Positions 1 to 8,872 of a stretch of DNA of 64,000 bases are shown one piece after another. Both the position numbers and the translations under genes were made by a program. The stretch is from positions 1 to 64,000 of the forward strand of contig JALCCG010000020.1 in the NCBI GenBank assembly GCA_023212695.1, given 5' to 3'. This DNA is from Sporisorium sorghi (lineage: Eukaryota; Basidiomycota; Ustilaginomycetes; Ustilaginales; Ustilaginaceae). The notes under the pieces were generated by a model, which was not told the DNA's origin, searched no databases, and saw nothing but the letters and a program-made list of their open reading frames with translations. The first letter of the stretch is position 1, and the number at the start of each line of letters is the position of its first letter.

Positions 1-236
1 ATCAGAAAATCCGTCAAATATATCGCAGGATACTTTCCCGAAGCATCCGTGAAGGCTATAATTGGAAAGCGGCTCTGACCCCTCGGGAAACCGAACACGA
101 TCTTAAGGATTGGGATGGGCAGAGCAATCGCATTCCGCAATCCTTGATAGAGCTGTACGAGGAAGCGCGCTATGGCAACCGTGACATTACCAAGGAAGAA
201 TTTGAACGGCTGCAACAAGATAGGAAGTTTAAATGA
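1..236 (+). CDS. C-terminal tail of a DUF4129/transglutaminase-like membrane protein (partial)
   Basis: An open frame runs from the left edge (first full codon at base 3) to TGA at 234-236, about 77 residues. It contains the segments YRRILSRSIREGYN and TPRETEHDL and ends in a Glu/Tyr-rich ELYEEARYGN stretch. This resembles the cytoplasmic C-terminal DUF4129 tail of YebA-like transglutaminase-core proteins of Bacillales, which usually follow MoxR and DUF58 genes. The start, membrane segments and catalytic core lie outside the window, so the family call rests on this tail alone. The pullulanase gene begins 12 bases after the stop, so the two may be cotranscribed. Confidence 0.5.
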   Translation, partial: QKIRQIYRRILSRSIREGYNWKAALTPRETEHDLKDWDGQSNRIPQSLIELYEEARYGNRDITKEEFERLQQDRKFK

Positions 237-248
237 GGAGTGAACATC

Positions 249-2201
249 TTGTCTGTACAAAAAGAGAGCAATGCCATTATTCATTATGGTGATCCGGCCG
301 TAACCGGAGGAGTTTCCGTCTTTGACAAGGAATTTGACCAGCAATTTTATTATGAAGGTAGCGATCTGGGACTGACCTACCAAACTCAAGAGTCGGCCTT
401 CCGTCTCTGGGCTCCAACGGCTAGTGAGGCCTATGTCCTGTTATACGAGGATTGGAAAGCACCGGATGCCCGCCGAATAGCCATGACCCGGGATGTGAAA
501 GGGACTTGGCTGCTGAAGGTTCGTGAGGATCTTCAAGGCAAGTTCTATACCTACCAGGTTCTGATCGGGGATCAATGGAACGAGGCCGTCGATCCCTATG
601 CCACAGCGGTGGGCGTTAATGGGGATCGCGCCTGTATTCTGGACATGACAACAACCGATCCGGAACGCTGGACAGCGGATAAGCCGCCGCTCGACAGTTC
701 CGTGGATGCTGTAATCTACGAGCTGCATGTCCGGGATTACACCATTCATCCGGATAGCGGAGTTTCGGATAAGGGCAAGTTCACAGGTCTTGCAGAGTCA
801 GGAACAAGAGGCCCCGGGGGGATTCGTACAGGTCTTGACCATATTGTTGAGCTCGGCGTCACGCATGTGGAGCTGCTCCCGATATACGACTATGCAACCG
901 AAAGCGTGGATGAGACCAGACTTCACGAGCCGCAGTACAATTGGGGATATGATCCGAAGAACTACAATGCGCCCGAGGGCTCGTATGCTACGGATCCGTA
1001 TGTACCGGAGGTACGGATTCGGGAACTGAAGCAATTGGTACAGACGCTTCACGATCAAGGACTTCGAGTCATCATGGACGTGGTGTACAACCATGTATAC
1101 GATGGATACCTGATCAACTTCACGAAGCTGGTTCCCGGATATTATCTGCGTTATAAGAAGGACGGTACCTTCTCGAACGGCTCCGGCTGCGGCAATGATA
1201 CGGCAACCGAGCGGCCGATGATGCGGAAATTCATCGTAGAATCGGTATTGCAGTGGGTGAAGGAATATCGGATAGACGGATTCCGCTTTGATCTCATGGG
1301 CTTGATGGATGTAGAGACAATGAATGAAATCCGAACGCGTCTGGATGAAATCGATCCGTCCATCATCACGATAGGTGAAGGCTGGGTAATGGATACCGAG
1401 CTGGCTGAAGAGAGAAGAGCGAATCAGCGCCAGGCCGCGTTGATGCCGCGTATCGCACATTTTAACGACGGATTCCGTGACGCGGTTAAAGGGGATATCT
1501 TTCAATTCGATTACAAAGGCTTTGTAAGCGGCGGTACGGGATACCAGGGCAAGGTCAAGCAGGGTATCGTGGGCGGCATTCCGTATTCCGAAGAGATCAG
1601 GGCCTTTGCTTCCGAACCGGTTCAATGCGTGAACTATGTGGAGTGTCATGATAATCATACGCTCTGGGATAAAATCATGCTGTCCACGGACGGGGAGAAT
1701 AATGCGGTTCGGCGGGATATGCACCGGCTGTCATCGGCCATGATCCTTACGAGTCAGGGAATCCCGTTCCTGCATGCAGGCCAGGAGTATTACCGTTCCA
1801 AGAACGGTGTGGAGAACAGCTACAACTCCAGCGATGAGGTGAACCGGCTTGACTGGGGCATGGCCTCAGAGCATCAGGATGGAGTGAGCTACATTCAGCG
1901 GCTCGTTAAGCTTCGCAAGAATCATCCGGCATTTCGATTGCGGGATTCGGCTTCGATTCGGCGGCATCTGCGATTCGAGGATAGTCCAGAGAACACCGTA
2001 GCCTTCACGCTTCGTGATCATGCGGGCGGCGGTGCCGAGAAACATATCTATGTACTCTATTATGCCGCACGCAAGGAGTCTTCCTTAAAGCTGCCTGAGC
2101 TTGGGGAGTGGAAGATTCTGCTTGGTGAAGAGCTGATTAAACGTTTAAACTCGGATTCTCTTGTTGTAGAAGGGATCGGCGCTGTAGTCTTAGCTTGCTA
2201 G
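249..2201 (+). CDS. pulA: Type I pullulanase (GH13_14)
   Basis: Hydrolyses alpha-1,6 branch links of pullulan and limit dextrins or glycogen. The 650-residue protein has no signal peptide, so it is probably cytoplasmic, like B. subtilis AmyX. An N-terminal CBM48-like region (about 35-140) precedes the GH13 barrel. The type I signature YNWGYDP is present. The four GH13 regions are DVVYNH, GFRFDLMG with nucleophile D348, ITIGEGW with acid/base E377, and ECHDNHT with D468. Start choice: a GTG at 240 overlaps the ribosome site, whereas TTG at 249 lies 8 bases after AGGAG (236-240), so TTG is preferred. It probably handles imported branched maltodextrins or internal glycogen. Confidence 0.95.
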   Translation: MSVQKESNAIIHYGDPAVTGGVSVFDKEFDQQFYYEGSDLGLTYQTQESAFRLWAPTASEAYVLLYEDWKAPDARRIAMTRDVKGTWLLKVREDLQGKFYTYQVLIGDQWNEAVDPYATAVGVNGDRACILDMTTTDPERWTADKPPLDSSVDAVIYELHVRDYTIHPDSGVSDKGKFTGLAESGTRGPGGIRTGLDHIVELGVTHVELLPIYDYATESVDETRLHEPQYNWGYDPKNYNAPEGSYATDPYVPEVRIRELKQLVQTLHDQGLRVIMDVVYNHVYDGYLINFTKLVPGYYLRYKKDGTFSNGSGCGNDTATERPMMRKFIVESVLQWVKEYRIDGFRFDLMGLMDVETMNEIRTRLDEIDPSIITIGEGWVMDTELAEERRANQRQAALMPRIAHFNDGFRDAVKGDIFQFDYKGFVSGGTGYQGKVKQGIVGGIPYSEEIRAFASEPVQCVNYVECHDNHTLWDKIMLSTDGENNAVRRDMHRLSSAMILTSQGIPFLHAGQEYYRSKNGVENSYNSSDEVNRLDWGMASEHQDGVSYIQRLVKLRKNHPAFRLRDSASIRRHLRFEDSPENTVAFTLRDHAGGGAEKHIYVLYYAARKESSLKLPELGEWKILLGEELIKRLNSDSLVVEGIGAVVLAC

Positions 2202-2302
2202 GCGCTCGCGAAGATGCGATTTTTACCAAGAAATGAATAATGCCTGTTTCTATCATCATCTGATATGCTGTGGATATCAGATGATAGAATCGAGGCGTAC
2301 CT

Positions 2303-3907
2303 TTGAAAAAATATATCCTGTCCCTTTGTTTGCTGCTGTCATTAACATCGCTCTTAAGCCCTGTTCAGGCATCAGCGCTTCAAGCTCCGAGCCAAACTGC
2401 CTTTCATGATATTTCTGCAAGCTTTGCTAAAGACGCGATTGATCGTCTGGCTAAGAGAGGTATCGTAAGCGGGGATGGCACAGGGGCTTTTTTGCCGCGC
2501 AAACCGGTGACCCGGGCGGAATTTACCGCGATGATCGCCAGAATGCTTAAATTGGAGCCTGTTCAGAATGATGTGTCAGCATTCCGGGATGTTTCCAAAT
2601 CTGCTTGGTATTATGGCTGGATTCATACCGGCCTGAATCTATCGATCGTACAAGGGAATGGCTCCATGTTTTACCCGAAAGCGCCCATTACCCGCCAAGA
2701 AGCCGCTGTGATTGTCACCCGGGCCATGAAGCAGAACGATGCTTATCACGGGAATACGGCGGGCAGATATCTCGATGCAGTCTCGATTGCGAAGTGGGCT
2801 TGGGATGCTGTAGGAACAGCAACCGATACCGGCTGGTTGCAGGGAAGCAAGGGGCAATTCAGGCCTCAGGATGCCATCACCCGGGAGGAAACGGCGAAAC
2901 TGCTGGATCGGGTGCTCCAGTCGGGTAATGTGAAAACTTCGGTTGATCGTCAGGCTCCTGCGAATATTCATATGGGGTGGTTGTACAACGGGACAACCAA
3001 GGAGTACATTTCTTATGCCAAGCGAGCCGGCTTGAATGTGCTTGTACCGCGTTGGTATTATATGGAGTCAAACGGCAAGGTATCGGACCATACCGATCAA
3101 GCGCTGCTCACATGGGCTCGCAGCAATGGACGGCAGGTATGGGCTATGGTGGGAAACCGGGGGAACGCGGACGGAACGCATTCCGTTCTAAGCAGCGCCC
3201 AGAACCGGAAGTCGGTTGTAGAGAGCATTGCTGCCAATGTATCCAAATACCAATTGGACGGAATCAATATTGATTTTGAGAATGTGATGCCTCAGGATCG
3301 TCAGAATCTGACCGCCTTTATCACGCAATTGTCCGCGGAAATGAAGCGGCTCGGAGCCCAGTTATCCATCGATGTATCGCCTGATCTGAATACGGATTGG
3401 ACGGCAGCATTTGATTACGCAGCGATTGGCAGACAAGTGGACTATGTGGTTCTAATGAGTTATGACCAGCACTGGGGCGGCTCGCCAAAAGCCGGTTCCG
3501 TATCCTCGCTGCCTTGGTCCGAATCGGCTCTGAACAAGCTGGTAAACCAAGTCACGGCGAAGAAGAGTATCGTTGCGTATCCATTGTATACAAGAGATTG
3601 GCAGCTGGCCTCATCGGTATCCTCGCAGGATATCAGTTTGGTTGAACAGGGACATTGCATCCGTCTGCACAACGCTTCCTTGGCGTGGAACGATGATGTC
3701 GCCCAGTATGAAGCTGCATATACGAGCGGTGGAGTTAGGCATCGCATATGGACGGAAGAAGCCCGTTCCTTATCCATGAAACATCTTATGGCTGCCAAAT
3801 ATCAAATTGCGGGTTATGCCTATTGGTATCCTGGCGCTGAGACAGCGGATGTATGGCAGGCGATTAACAACGCGGAGCGGTATGCATCCTATTCGTTCCG
3901 GATTTAA
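2303..3907 (+). CDS. S-layer-homology domain glycoside hydrolase family 18 protein
   Basis: A 534-residue secreted protein starting at TTG. A signal peptide (KKYILSLCLLLSL..., cleavage near QASA) is followed by three SLH repeats (about 36-80, 95-140 and 155-200). Each repeat has the pattern F-x-D-V/I ... P-x-x-x-x-T-R-x-E, which anchors proteins to secondary cell-wall polymer. The rest (about 220-534) is a GH18 barrel with the DxxDxDxE motif DGINIDFE, giving catalytic E326, and the YDQHWGG strand. The layout matches SLH-anchored, YaaH/SleL-like or chitinase-like enzymes that act on peptidoglycan or chitin. There is no LysM domain, which argues against a classical spore-cortex SleL. It stands alone and is followed by a terminator. 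Confidence 0.88.
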   Translation: MKKYILSLCLLLSLTSLLSPVQASALQAPSQTAFHDISASFAKDAIDRLAKRGIVSGDGTGAFLPRKPVTRAEFTAMIARMLKLEPVQNDVSAFRDVSKSAWYYGWIHTGLNLSIVQGNGSMFYPKAPITRQEAAVIVTRAMKQNDAYHGNTAGRYLDAVSIAKWAWDAVGTATDTGWLQGSKGQFRPQDAITREETAKLLDRVLQSGNVKTSVDRQAPANIHMGWLYNGTTKEYISYAKRAGLNVLVPRWYYMESNGKVSDHTDQALLTWARSNGRQVWAMVGNRGNADGTHSVLSSAQNRKSVVESIAANVSKYQLDGINIDFENVMPQDRQNLTAFITQLSAEMKRLGAQLSIDVSPDLNTDWTAAFDYAAIGRQVDYVVLMSYDQHWGGSPKAGSVSSLPWSESALNKLVNQVTAKKSIVAYPLYTRDWQLASSVSSQDISLVEQGHCIRLHNASLAWNDDVAQYEAAYTSGGVRHRIWTEEARSLSMKHLMAAKYQIAGYAYWYPGAETADVWQAINNAERYASYSFRI

Positions 3908-3927
3908 GCCTTCGTTGCATGGATGAG

Positions 3928-3962
3928 AAGACCAACCCTGATGGTACGGGGTTGGTCTTTTT
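3928..3962 (+). terminator. Rho-independent terminator after the SLH-GH18 gene
   Basis: AAGACCAACCC and GGGTTGGTCTT form an 11-bp stem with a 10-base loop, followed by a T run. It lies 21 bases after the stop. Confidence 0.85.
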
Positions 3963-4008
3963 GTCCTCATGGAATGCAGGGTACATCGAGAAACTTTTAT
4001 TCTTACAC

Positions 4009-4036
4009 TTGTACAGATCTCATTCCGTGGTACAAT
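4009..4036 (+). promoter_or_regulatory. Putative SigA-type promoter for the Rid-family gene
   Basis: TTGTAC (4009-4014) and TACAAT (4031-4036) are 16 bases apart and lie 45 bases before the start codon at 4081. Pattern match only. Confidence 0.45.
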
Positions 4037-4080
4037 GATTGAAATTTATCTGGAATTTTCTTCATGGAGGAGATGTTCTT

Positions 4081-4536
4081 ATGTCCGGTTATGCGGAGGG
4101 ACGCTTGGAGCCATTAGGCATCCGTTTACCTGCTGCCAGCTCGCCGGCTGCGAGGTATGCCAACTATGTCATCGTGAACGGTTTGATGTATGTCTCAGGG
4201 AAATGGCCGCCTGGGGAGCCGAAGGGTAAACTTGGCGAGCGTTATACAACCGAGCAGGGTTATGCCTATGCCCGTCTGACCGGAGTGGAAGTTCTGGCCG
4301 TATTAAGGGATGCTCTCGGATCTCTTGATAAAGTGAAGCGAGTGGTCAAGGTTCAGGGTTTCGTAAACGCAACACCCGATTATGAAGAACACCATAAGGT
4401 GCTTAATGGATTTTCGGATTTGATGCTTGATGTATTCGGGGATAAGGGGAGCCATGCCAGATCCGTATTTGGCGCGGTATCCCTACGAGATCAGCTGCCT
4501 ATCATCGTGGATTCTATCTTTCAAGTGGAGGAGTAG
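4081..4536 (+). CDS. RidA/YjgF-family protein
   Basis: A 151-residue protein of the RidA/YER057c/UK114 superfamily. RidA itself hydrolyses reactive 2-aminoacrylate and imines; this longer variant (about 150 residues instead of about 125) belongs to a subgroup with unproven substrates. The fold shows in YVIVNGLMYVSGKWP near the N-terminus, in VKRVVKVQGFVNA, and in the C-terminal ARSVFGAVSLRDQLPIIVDS, where the Arg corresponds to the conserved substrate-binding Arg of the family. The start is ATG 4081, because GGAGGAGA lies 7-8 bases upstream; the frame stays open to 4039 but without a ribosome site. The next gene starts 3 bases after the stop, so they form a two-gene operon. Confidence 0.85.
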   Translation: MSGYAEGRLEPLGIRLPAASSPAARYANYVIVNGLMYVSGKWPPGEPKGKLGERYTTEQGYAYARLTGVEVLAVLRDALGSLDKVKRVVKVQGFVNATPDYEEHHKVLNGFSDLMLDVFGDKGSHARSVFGAVSLRDQLPIIVDSIFQVEE

Positions 4537-4538
4537 AC

Positions 4539-5060
4539 ATGGCATTAGAGTTAGTTGAACTGCAGAAGAAAGCGGATGAAGCCCTCTTATTCATGGTGCA
4601 GGAAATTGGAGCGGGCGGGAACGGCTTCGTCAACAGCTTAAACAGCGGGAGTATGGAAGAGTTCGTATCCAAGGTCCATCGCAATTACGAGATATCAAGA
4701 GGTATCGATCTGCCGGAGGAGTATGTTCCTCAGACCATTTACTGGTTGTATGAGAACGGCATACCTGTTGGATATGGCAAGCTGAGACATCGGCTGAATC
4801 AGAGTCTGCTTGAACTGGGTGGACATATTGGGTATGTCATTCGGCCCTCGGAGCGGGGGAAGGGATATGGCAAGCGGATGCTGGAAGGGTTAGTTAAGAA
4901 AGCCTATGAGCACCATATCAACAAGGTCCTGCTGACCTGTGATGAATCCAACCTGCCTTCCCGTCGCATCATTGAATGGAATCAGGGGGAGCTCAGCTCC
5001 ATTGCAGACGGGAAGTGCAAATACTGGATCGATACCTCTATTTACAGCAATAAGGAGTGA
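4539..5060 (+). CDS. GNAT-family N-acetyltransferase
   Basis: A 173-residue protein with the GNAT core: strand segment PVGYGKLRHRL, a long central strand GHIGYVIRPSERGKGYGKRML containing the acetyl-CoA loop (R-G-K-G-Y-G-K), then KVLLTCDESNLPSRRIIE. This resembles the uncharacterised GNAT group with the C-terminal CDxxNxxSRRIIE motif. The substrate is unknown. It is translationally coupled to the Rid-family gene, with its ribosome site inside that gene's GTGGAGGAG end. Confidence 0.85.
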   Translation: MALELVELQKKADEALLFMVQEIGAGGNGFVNSLNSGSMEEFVSKVHRNYEISRGIDLPEEYVPQTIYWLYENGIPVGYGKLRHRLNQSLLELGGHIGYVIRPSERGKGYGKRMLEGLVKKAYEHHINKVLLTCDESNLPSRRIIEWNQGELSSIADGKCKYWIDTSIYSNKE

Positions 5061-5081
5061 GGAAGACACGGGGCCGGTTGC

Positions 5082-5118
5082 AAGGGAGATTGAGCAGGGC
5101 AGCTGATCAATCTCCCTT
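5082..5118. terminator. Convergent hairpin between GNAT and hydrolase genes
   Basis: A perfect 12-bp inverted repeat, AAGGGAGATTGA / TCAATCTCCCTT, with a 13-base loop. The right arm contains the minus-strand gene's stop codon. T runs are poor on both sides, so termination efficiency is uncertain. Confidence 0.6.
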
Positions 5119-5961
5119 CTTTAGCCAATCGAACATCCGATGGATTGCCGCTGCATGCTGGGGCGGGGGAAAGTGATGCCCGAGACCTTCGTACAGATGC
5201 GTCTGCGGCTCATGCCCGCATTCCCGGAGTTTATCCAGCATACGGTAACTATGTTGAACCAGGACCTGCTCGTCTTGTGTTCCATGGACGAGCAGGACGG
5301 GACATGGGATCCGGTCCGCATAGTGCAGCGGGGAGCGGAGCAGATATTGTTCAGGAACCTTGGCAGGCGAGCCCCCGATAACGCGCTTCATCATTCTGCG
5401 CAGATCAATCCGTTCTTCATAGGTTTGAGCCAAATCCGACACGCCGCTCCATAGAATCATTCTGGATATATGGGGGGATGCAGCGGCCGCTACAGCGGCA
5501 TTAATCGCGCCGCGGGAGAAGCCCAGCACGTGGATGCGGCTGCTGTCTATCCATGAAATACGGGATAGCCGGTCAATGGCAGAGATCACATCCATCGTAT
5601 CGGCACCGCCGAATTCATCCCGTCCCTCGCTGCCTTCATTGCCGCGATAAGCGGGTGCAAATACGGCATAGCCTTGGGCGGAGAATTCCTCCACCCACTT
5701 CAGCCGTACGGCACCAATCCGTCCAATGCCGCCCCGGCAGTAGATGACCAGTGGCAGCTTAGGGGATTCGTTGGAAGATTCGAGAGATGCTGGCTCTCTG
5801 TTCAGAATGGAGCAAGCCAGTGTGCCAGTTACGGTTACGCCATGCATGGTGTCAACCGCTTCAGCCATCTTATGGCTGAGCGTACGGGGCAATTGAGGGG
5901 GGAGCCCCAGGTACCCCTTTACATGAAGTCCTTCTGAAACATAATCAATATGATAGATCAT
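5107..5961 (-). CDS. Alpha/beta hydrolase, prolyl-oligopeptidase/dienelactone-hydrolase type
   Basis: A 284-residue cytoplasmic serine hydrolase. The nucleophile elbow is G-F-S-R-G (VLGFSRGAINAA). A charge-relay Asp is expected in LVHGTQDEQV and the His in EGLGHHFP. The central YAVFAPAYRGNEGS and GRDEFGGADTMDVISAIDRL segments match S9-type peptidases and esterases. The C-terminal histidine region is short but complete. The start is supported by GGAGGT upstream on the minus strand. Substrate unknown; it stands alone and converges on the GNAT gene. Confidence 0.82.
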   Translation of the reverse strand: MIYHIDYVSEGLHVKGYLGLPPQLPRTLSHKMAEAVDTMHGVTVTGTLACSILNREPASLESSNESPKLPLVIYCRGGIGRIGAVRLKWVEEFSAQGYAVFAPAYRGNEGSEGRDEFGGADTMDVISAIDRLSRISWIDSSRIHVLGFSRGAINAAVAAAASPHISRMILWSGVSDLAQTYEERIDLRRMMKRVIGGSPAKVPEQYLLRSPLHYADRIPCPVLLVHGTQDEQVLVQHSYRMLDKLRECGHEPQTHLYEGLGHHFPPPQHAAAIHRMFDWLKKGD

Positions 5962-6171
5962 GGTTGCTGTACCTCCAGTGCTTGCATCGTCACAATGTGT
6001 ACCCTCACCATCTATGACTCTTGATTTGGTCCGATGATGGAGTCCAGGTCCAAGTAAGTATAGTATTTACATGTCCGTGAAATCAATCATGGAGGATGAG
6101 AAATATGGTCCAGCCGGATGTCAGGCTGCCAGCAAAATGATATAATAATGTGGAAATCGAGGTGAGCGAAC

Positions 6172-6432
6172 ATGGCAAAAAAGAAACGGACTTCCCCATT
6201 GCCACGAACAGAATCAACGGATAAACCTGCGACGTTAAAGGATATGCTGGACCCTCAAGTTCTGGCGAAGCTGAAGGCAACCACCGAATCCTTGAAAGCG
6301 AATGAAGCGGATCGGCTGGAGAAGGAAAGGCAGGAGCGTGAAGCTGCACGCAAGGCGGAACAGAAGTTGCGCGATAATGATTTTGAATATTTACTCCAGC
6401 ATAGTGAGATGGATTGGAAAAAATACAAATGA
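6172..6432 (+). CDS. yqkE: YqkE-like small protein (DUF3886)
   Basis: An 86-residue, highly charged, mostly helical protein. It has the N-terminal MAKKKR tract, the LKDMLDPQVLAKLKA segment, a Glu/Lys/Arg coiled-coil-like middle, and the conserved ending in which an aromatic/Leu patch (FEYLLQHSEMDWKKYK) closes the protein. This matches B. subtilis YqkE-type proteins of unknown function. A TATAAT-like box near 6140 and AGGTGAG before the ATG support expression. Confidence 0.75.
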   Translation: MAKKKRTSPLPRTESTDKPATLKDMLDPQVLAKLKATTESLKANEADRLEKERQEREAARKAEQKLRDNDFEYLLQHSEMDWKKYK

Positions 6433-6461
6433 CAGGCGGCTGCAAGCTGTCTGTTTTTTTA
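6431..6461 (+). terminator. Probable short terminator
   Basis: GACAG / CTGTC with a GC-rich loop is followed by seven T residues, starting at the last codon of the YqkE-like gene. The stem is short, so this is only moderately supported. Confidence 0.5.
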
Positions 6462-6485
6462 TCCTTTTTATATATGGAGGCATAA

Positions 6486-7073
6486 ATGGAGCAGAGTCGG
6501 TGCTTGACAATTGGGATTGGCGGAGGCTCGGGCAGCGGAAAAACGACGCTGAGTCTGAAGCTCAAGGAGAAGTTAAGCGAGTATCGTGTGGCCTTGTTCC
6601 ACATGGACAAATACTACAAAGCCGTTAGACCCATGGCCAAAGCGCCCTTCACGAACAGAGTCTTTGAGGATTTTAACCACCCGGATGCCGTCCATATTCA
6701 GCGCTTGACCGAGGATTATGAGCAGGCCGTCCGCAGTGGCGAATACGATGTCATCCTTATTGAAGGATTTCTTCTGTATCAATTCGAGGATCTTCGGGAT
6801 TCCCTTGATCTGAAGCTCTTCATAGATTGTCCCGCCGATGAAAGGATGCTGCGCAGAAGCCAGTGGTTCATTGACAAGGGACACAGCGAGGAGAGCGTGC
6901 TTCAGGAGTATTTGCAGCTTGTCAGATACAGGCATGATGAATATGTCGAGCCTACCCGCTGGTACGCAGATCTGGTGGTGAACAATTCCCTGATGGGGAA
7001 CGTTCGGGGCTGCACGGCCGTGGCCGATTGGATTCATGCCCGATTGCAGGACAACGGAAACAAACTTGATTAA
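6486..7073 (+). CDS. Uridine kinase / phosphoribulokinase-family P-loop kinase
   Basis: A 195-residue nucleoside-kinase-like protein. The Walker A motif GGGSGSGKTT lies near the N-terminus. HMDKYYKAVRP supplies the Asp/Tyr substrate patch typical of uridine kinases. IEGFLLYQ is the Walker B-like strand, and FIDCPADERMLRRSQWF contains the lid-type arginines. It is shorter and more divergent than canonical Udk (about 210 residues), and Paenibacillus genomes often carry several such paralogues, so the phosphate acceptor may not be uridine. The start ATG is preceded by GGAGG. Confidence 0.8.
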   Translation: MEQSRCLTIGIGGGSGSGKTTLSLKLKEKLSEYRVALFHMDKYYKAVRPMAKAPFTNRVFEDFNHPDAVHIQRLTEDYEQAVRSGEYDVILIEGFLLYQFEDLRDSLDLKLFIDCPADERMLRRSQWFIDKGHSEESVLQEYLQLVRYRHDEYVEPTRWYADLVVNNSLMGNVRGCTAVADWIHARLQDNGNKLD

Positions 7074-7138
7074 CCGCTCATCTGGCTTTGTTGGCTTCTT
7101 CGGCTTGCAGCCCGAGTGTATGATTTCTGCGTGAGGTG

Positions 7139-7167
7139 TTGATGCAATGCTGAAAGCGGGTTACAAT
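7139..7167 (+). promoter_or_regulatory. Putative SigA-type promoter for the DsbA-like gene
   Basis: TTGATG (7139-7144), 17-base spacer, TACAAT (7162-7167), 37 bases before the ATG. Confidence 0.55.
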
Positions 7168-7204
7168 AAGTAAGTTAGGATCACACTCGCTAGGAGGCGA
7201 AAAA

Positions 7205-7924
7205 ATGAAAGTTGAAATTTGGTCGGATTTTATGTGTCCGTTCTGTTATATTGGTAAGCGCCGTTTCGAATCAGCATTGGAGCAATTTCCGCATAAGGAT
7301 CAGGTAGAGGTGGTATACCGCAGCTTTGAGCTTGATCCGAATGCGTCCTATAAACCTGATGTTTCCATGGACGAGTTGTTGGCAGCCAAATATGGCATGA
7401 GTATCGAGCAGGCTAAAGCGGCCAACGCAAACGTTACTCAGCAAGCGGCGGGTGTTGGACTTACGTATCATATGGATCGGGTTATTCCGGCCAATTCATT
7501 TGATGCACACCGCCTTGTTTATTTTGCAGACCAGCATGGTAAAATGAAAGAGATGACCGAGCGGTTGTTCCGTGCGTATTTTACAGATGCCGAGAATCTT
7601 GAAGATCGGAATTTGTTGGCGGACCTGGCGGCGGAAGTTGGCCTCTCGCGGGAACTGGCTGCGGCAGCGCTTGAGAGCGACGACTTCCAATCTGAGGTGC
7701 GGACAGACGAAGCAGCGGCTGCCAACATGGGCATTCGCGGCGTTCCATTCTTCGTGCTCGGAGGCAAATATGCTGTATCCGGCGCCCAGCCTCTGGAAGT
7801 ATTCACAGATGCATTGGATAAGGCCTATCGTGAAGCCAATCCGCTGGTCATGGTGAATGAGGCGGACAGCAGTGACGGCATGTGTGCCGACGAATCTTGC
7901 GATCTGCCGGACAGCTCGAAATAA
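7205..7924 (+). CDS. DsbA-family (FrnE-like) thiol oxidoreductase
   Basis: A 239-residue cytoplasmic thioredoxin-fold protein with the active site C11-P-F-C14 in SDFMCPFCYIGKRRFE. A helical insertion follows, then the cis-Pro region IRGVPFFVLGGKYAVSGAQP. This is the FrnE/2-hydroxychromene-2-carboxylate-isomerase-like DsbA group, not the secreted BdbD type, because there is no signal peptide. Two extra cysteines occur in a C-terminal tail (GMCADESCDLP) and may form a second redox or metal pair; that is inference. It stands alone, with its own promoter and terminator. Confidence 0.9.
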   Translation: MKVEIWSDFMCPFCYIGKRRFESALEQFPHKDQVEVVYRSFELDPNASYKPDVSMDELLAAKYGMSIEQAKAANANVTQQAAGVGLTYHMDRVIPANSFDAHRLVYFADQHGKMKEMTERLFRAYFTDAENLEDRNLLADLAAEVGLSRELAAAALESDDFQSEVRTDEAAAANMGIRGVPFFVLGGKYAVSGAQPLEVFTDALDKAYREANPLVMVNEADSSDGMCADESCDLPDSSK

Positions 7925-7944
7925 TATCATACACAGCAAGCATG

Positions 7945-7982
7945 GAGCCCGAAGCATCAGCAAGTGATCTTCGGGCTCTAAT
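7945..7982 (+). terminator. Terminator after the DsbA-like gene
   Basis: GAGCCCGAAG / CTTCGGGCTC plus inner ATCA/TGAT pairing gives a long stem with a short GCAAG loop. The downstream tract TAATTATCC is only moderately T-rich. Confidence 0.7.
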
Positions 7983-8028
7983 TATCCGAACGTTATCATT
8001 ATTTTATTACGAATACATAGGAGGCAAT

Positions 8029-8841
8029 ATGCGGCATCTTCCCTCTGAGGAACTTATCCATCGGATTCAGCATTCAGAAACGGATTATATGCAGGATCGA
8101 ATGAAGGCTATAAAAGGCCGGCCCGGCAATCCCGAGGGCGTGGAGATAGAACAATTCGGTCAGGCGCTGTGCTTGTACAGCAGGACGATGCCTTGGCTTT
8201 CGTTTAACACGGTAAAAGGAATAAAGTCTGAGGACTCCACTCATCTCGATGCTATTATCGATTTCTACAAATCAAGAGACCGCAAATTCCAATTCGAGAT
8301 CGTGCCTGCCATGGTTAATCAGGATTTGTTAAGCTCGCTTGCCGCTCGGGGGTTTTACCAATCGGCGTTTCATAATTCAATGTATATGAACCCGCAAGAA
8401 TTGAAGGATATGCCGGATGCCGGAATTGTGATCAAAACGATAGACAAAGATGAATTTGAAGATTATGCTAGAATTCATTGCCTTGGAACGGGACTGCCTG
8501 ATCAGGGAATCCCGTCCGTAGCCCTGAACAATCGTGTATTGCATTCACGGCCGGGCTGGAGCTTCTATATGGCGTATGCGGGAGAACAGCCTGCTGCTGC
8601 GGGTGTCATGTATATGAACCATTCCAATGCGTCGCTTACTTTTGCAGCAACACTGCCGGAGTTCCGCAGACAGGGCTTTCAGCAAGAGCTTCTTCGCAGG
8701 AGAATATGGGATGCGAAACAAGCGGGATGCAGTTTGGTTGTGGGCCAGTGTGCCTTCCTGTCACAGAGTCATCGCAATATGGAGACGGTCGGCATGAAGC
8801 TTGGTTATGTCCGGACAACGTGGACAGAACGCGAAGCGTAA
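8029..8841 (+). CDS. GNAT-family N-acetyltransferase, two-domain
   Basis: A 270-residue protein. The N-terminal half resembles a degenerate GNAT-like domain; the C-terminal half has the acetyl-CoA-binding pattern FAATLPEFRRQGFQQELLRRR, followed by LVVGQCAFLSQSHRNMETVGM. Many tandem GNATs of Bacillales look like this, and the substrate is unknown. The frame is open from 7882, but AGGAGG four bases before ATG 8029 marks the start, and the upstream part overlaps the preceding terminator. Confidence 0.8.
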   Translation: MRHLPSEELIHRIQHSETDYMQDRMKAIKGRPGNPEGVEIEQFGQALCLYSRTMPWLSFNTVKGIKSEDSTHLDAIIDFYKSRDRKFQFEIVPAMVNQDLLSSLAARGFYQSAFHNSMYMNPQELKDMPDAGIVIKTIDKDEFEDYARIHCLGTGLPDQGIPSVALNNRVLHSRPGWSFYMAYAGEQPAAAGVMYMNHSNASLTFAATLPEFRRQGFQQELLRRRIWDAKQAGCSLVVGQCAFLSQSHRNMETVGMKLGYVRTTWTEREA

Positions 8842-8872
8842 AGACATTAAGCACGGGCAGGTGTGAGCAGCC

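Noticed and set aside
798..1724. Long minus-strand open frame of 308 codons
   Set aside because: It lies entirely inside the pullulanase gene, whose catalytic motifs are all present in the plus frame. No ribosome site or family resemblance.
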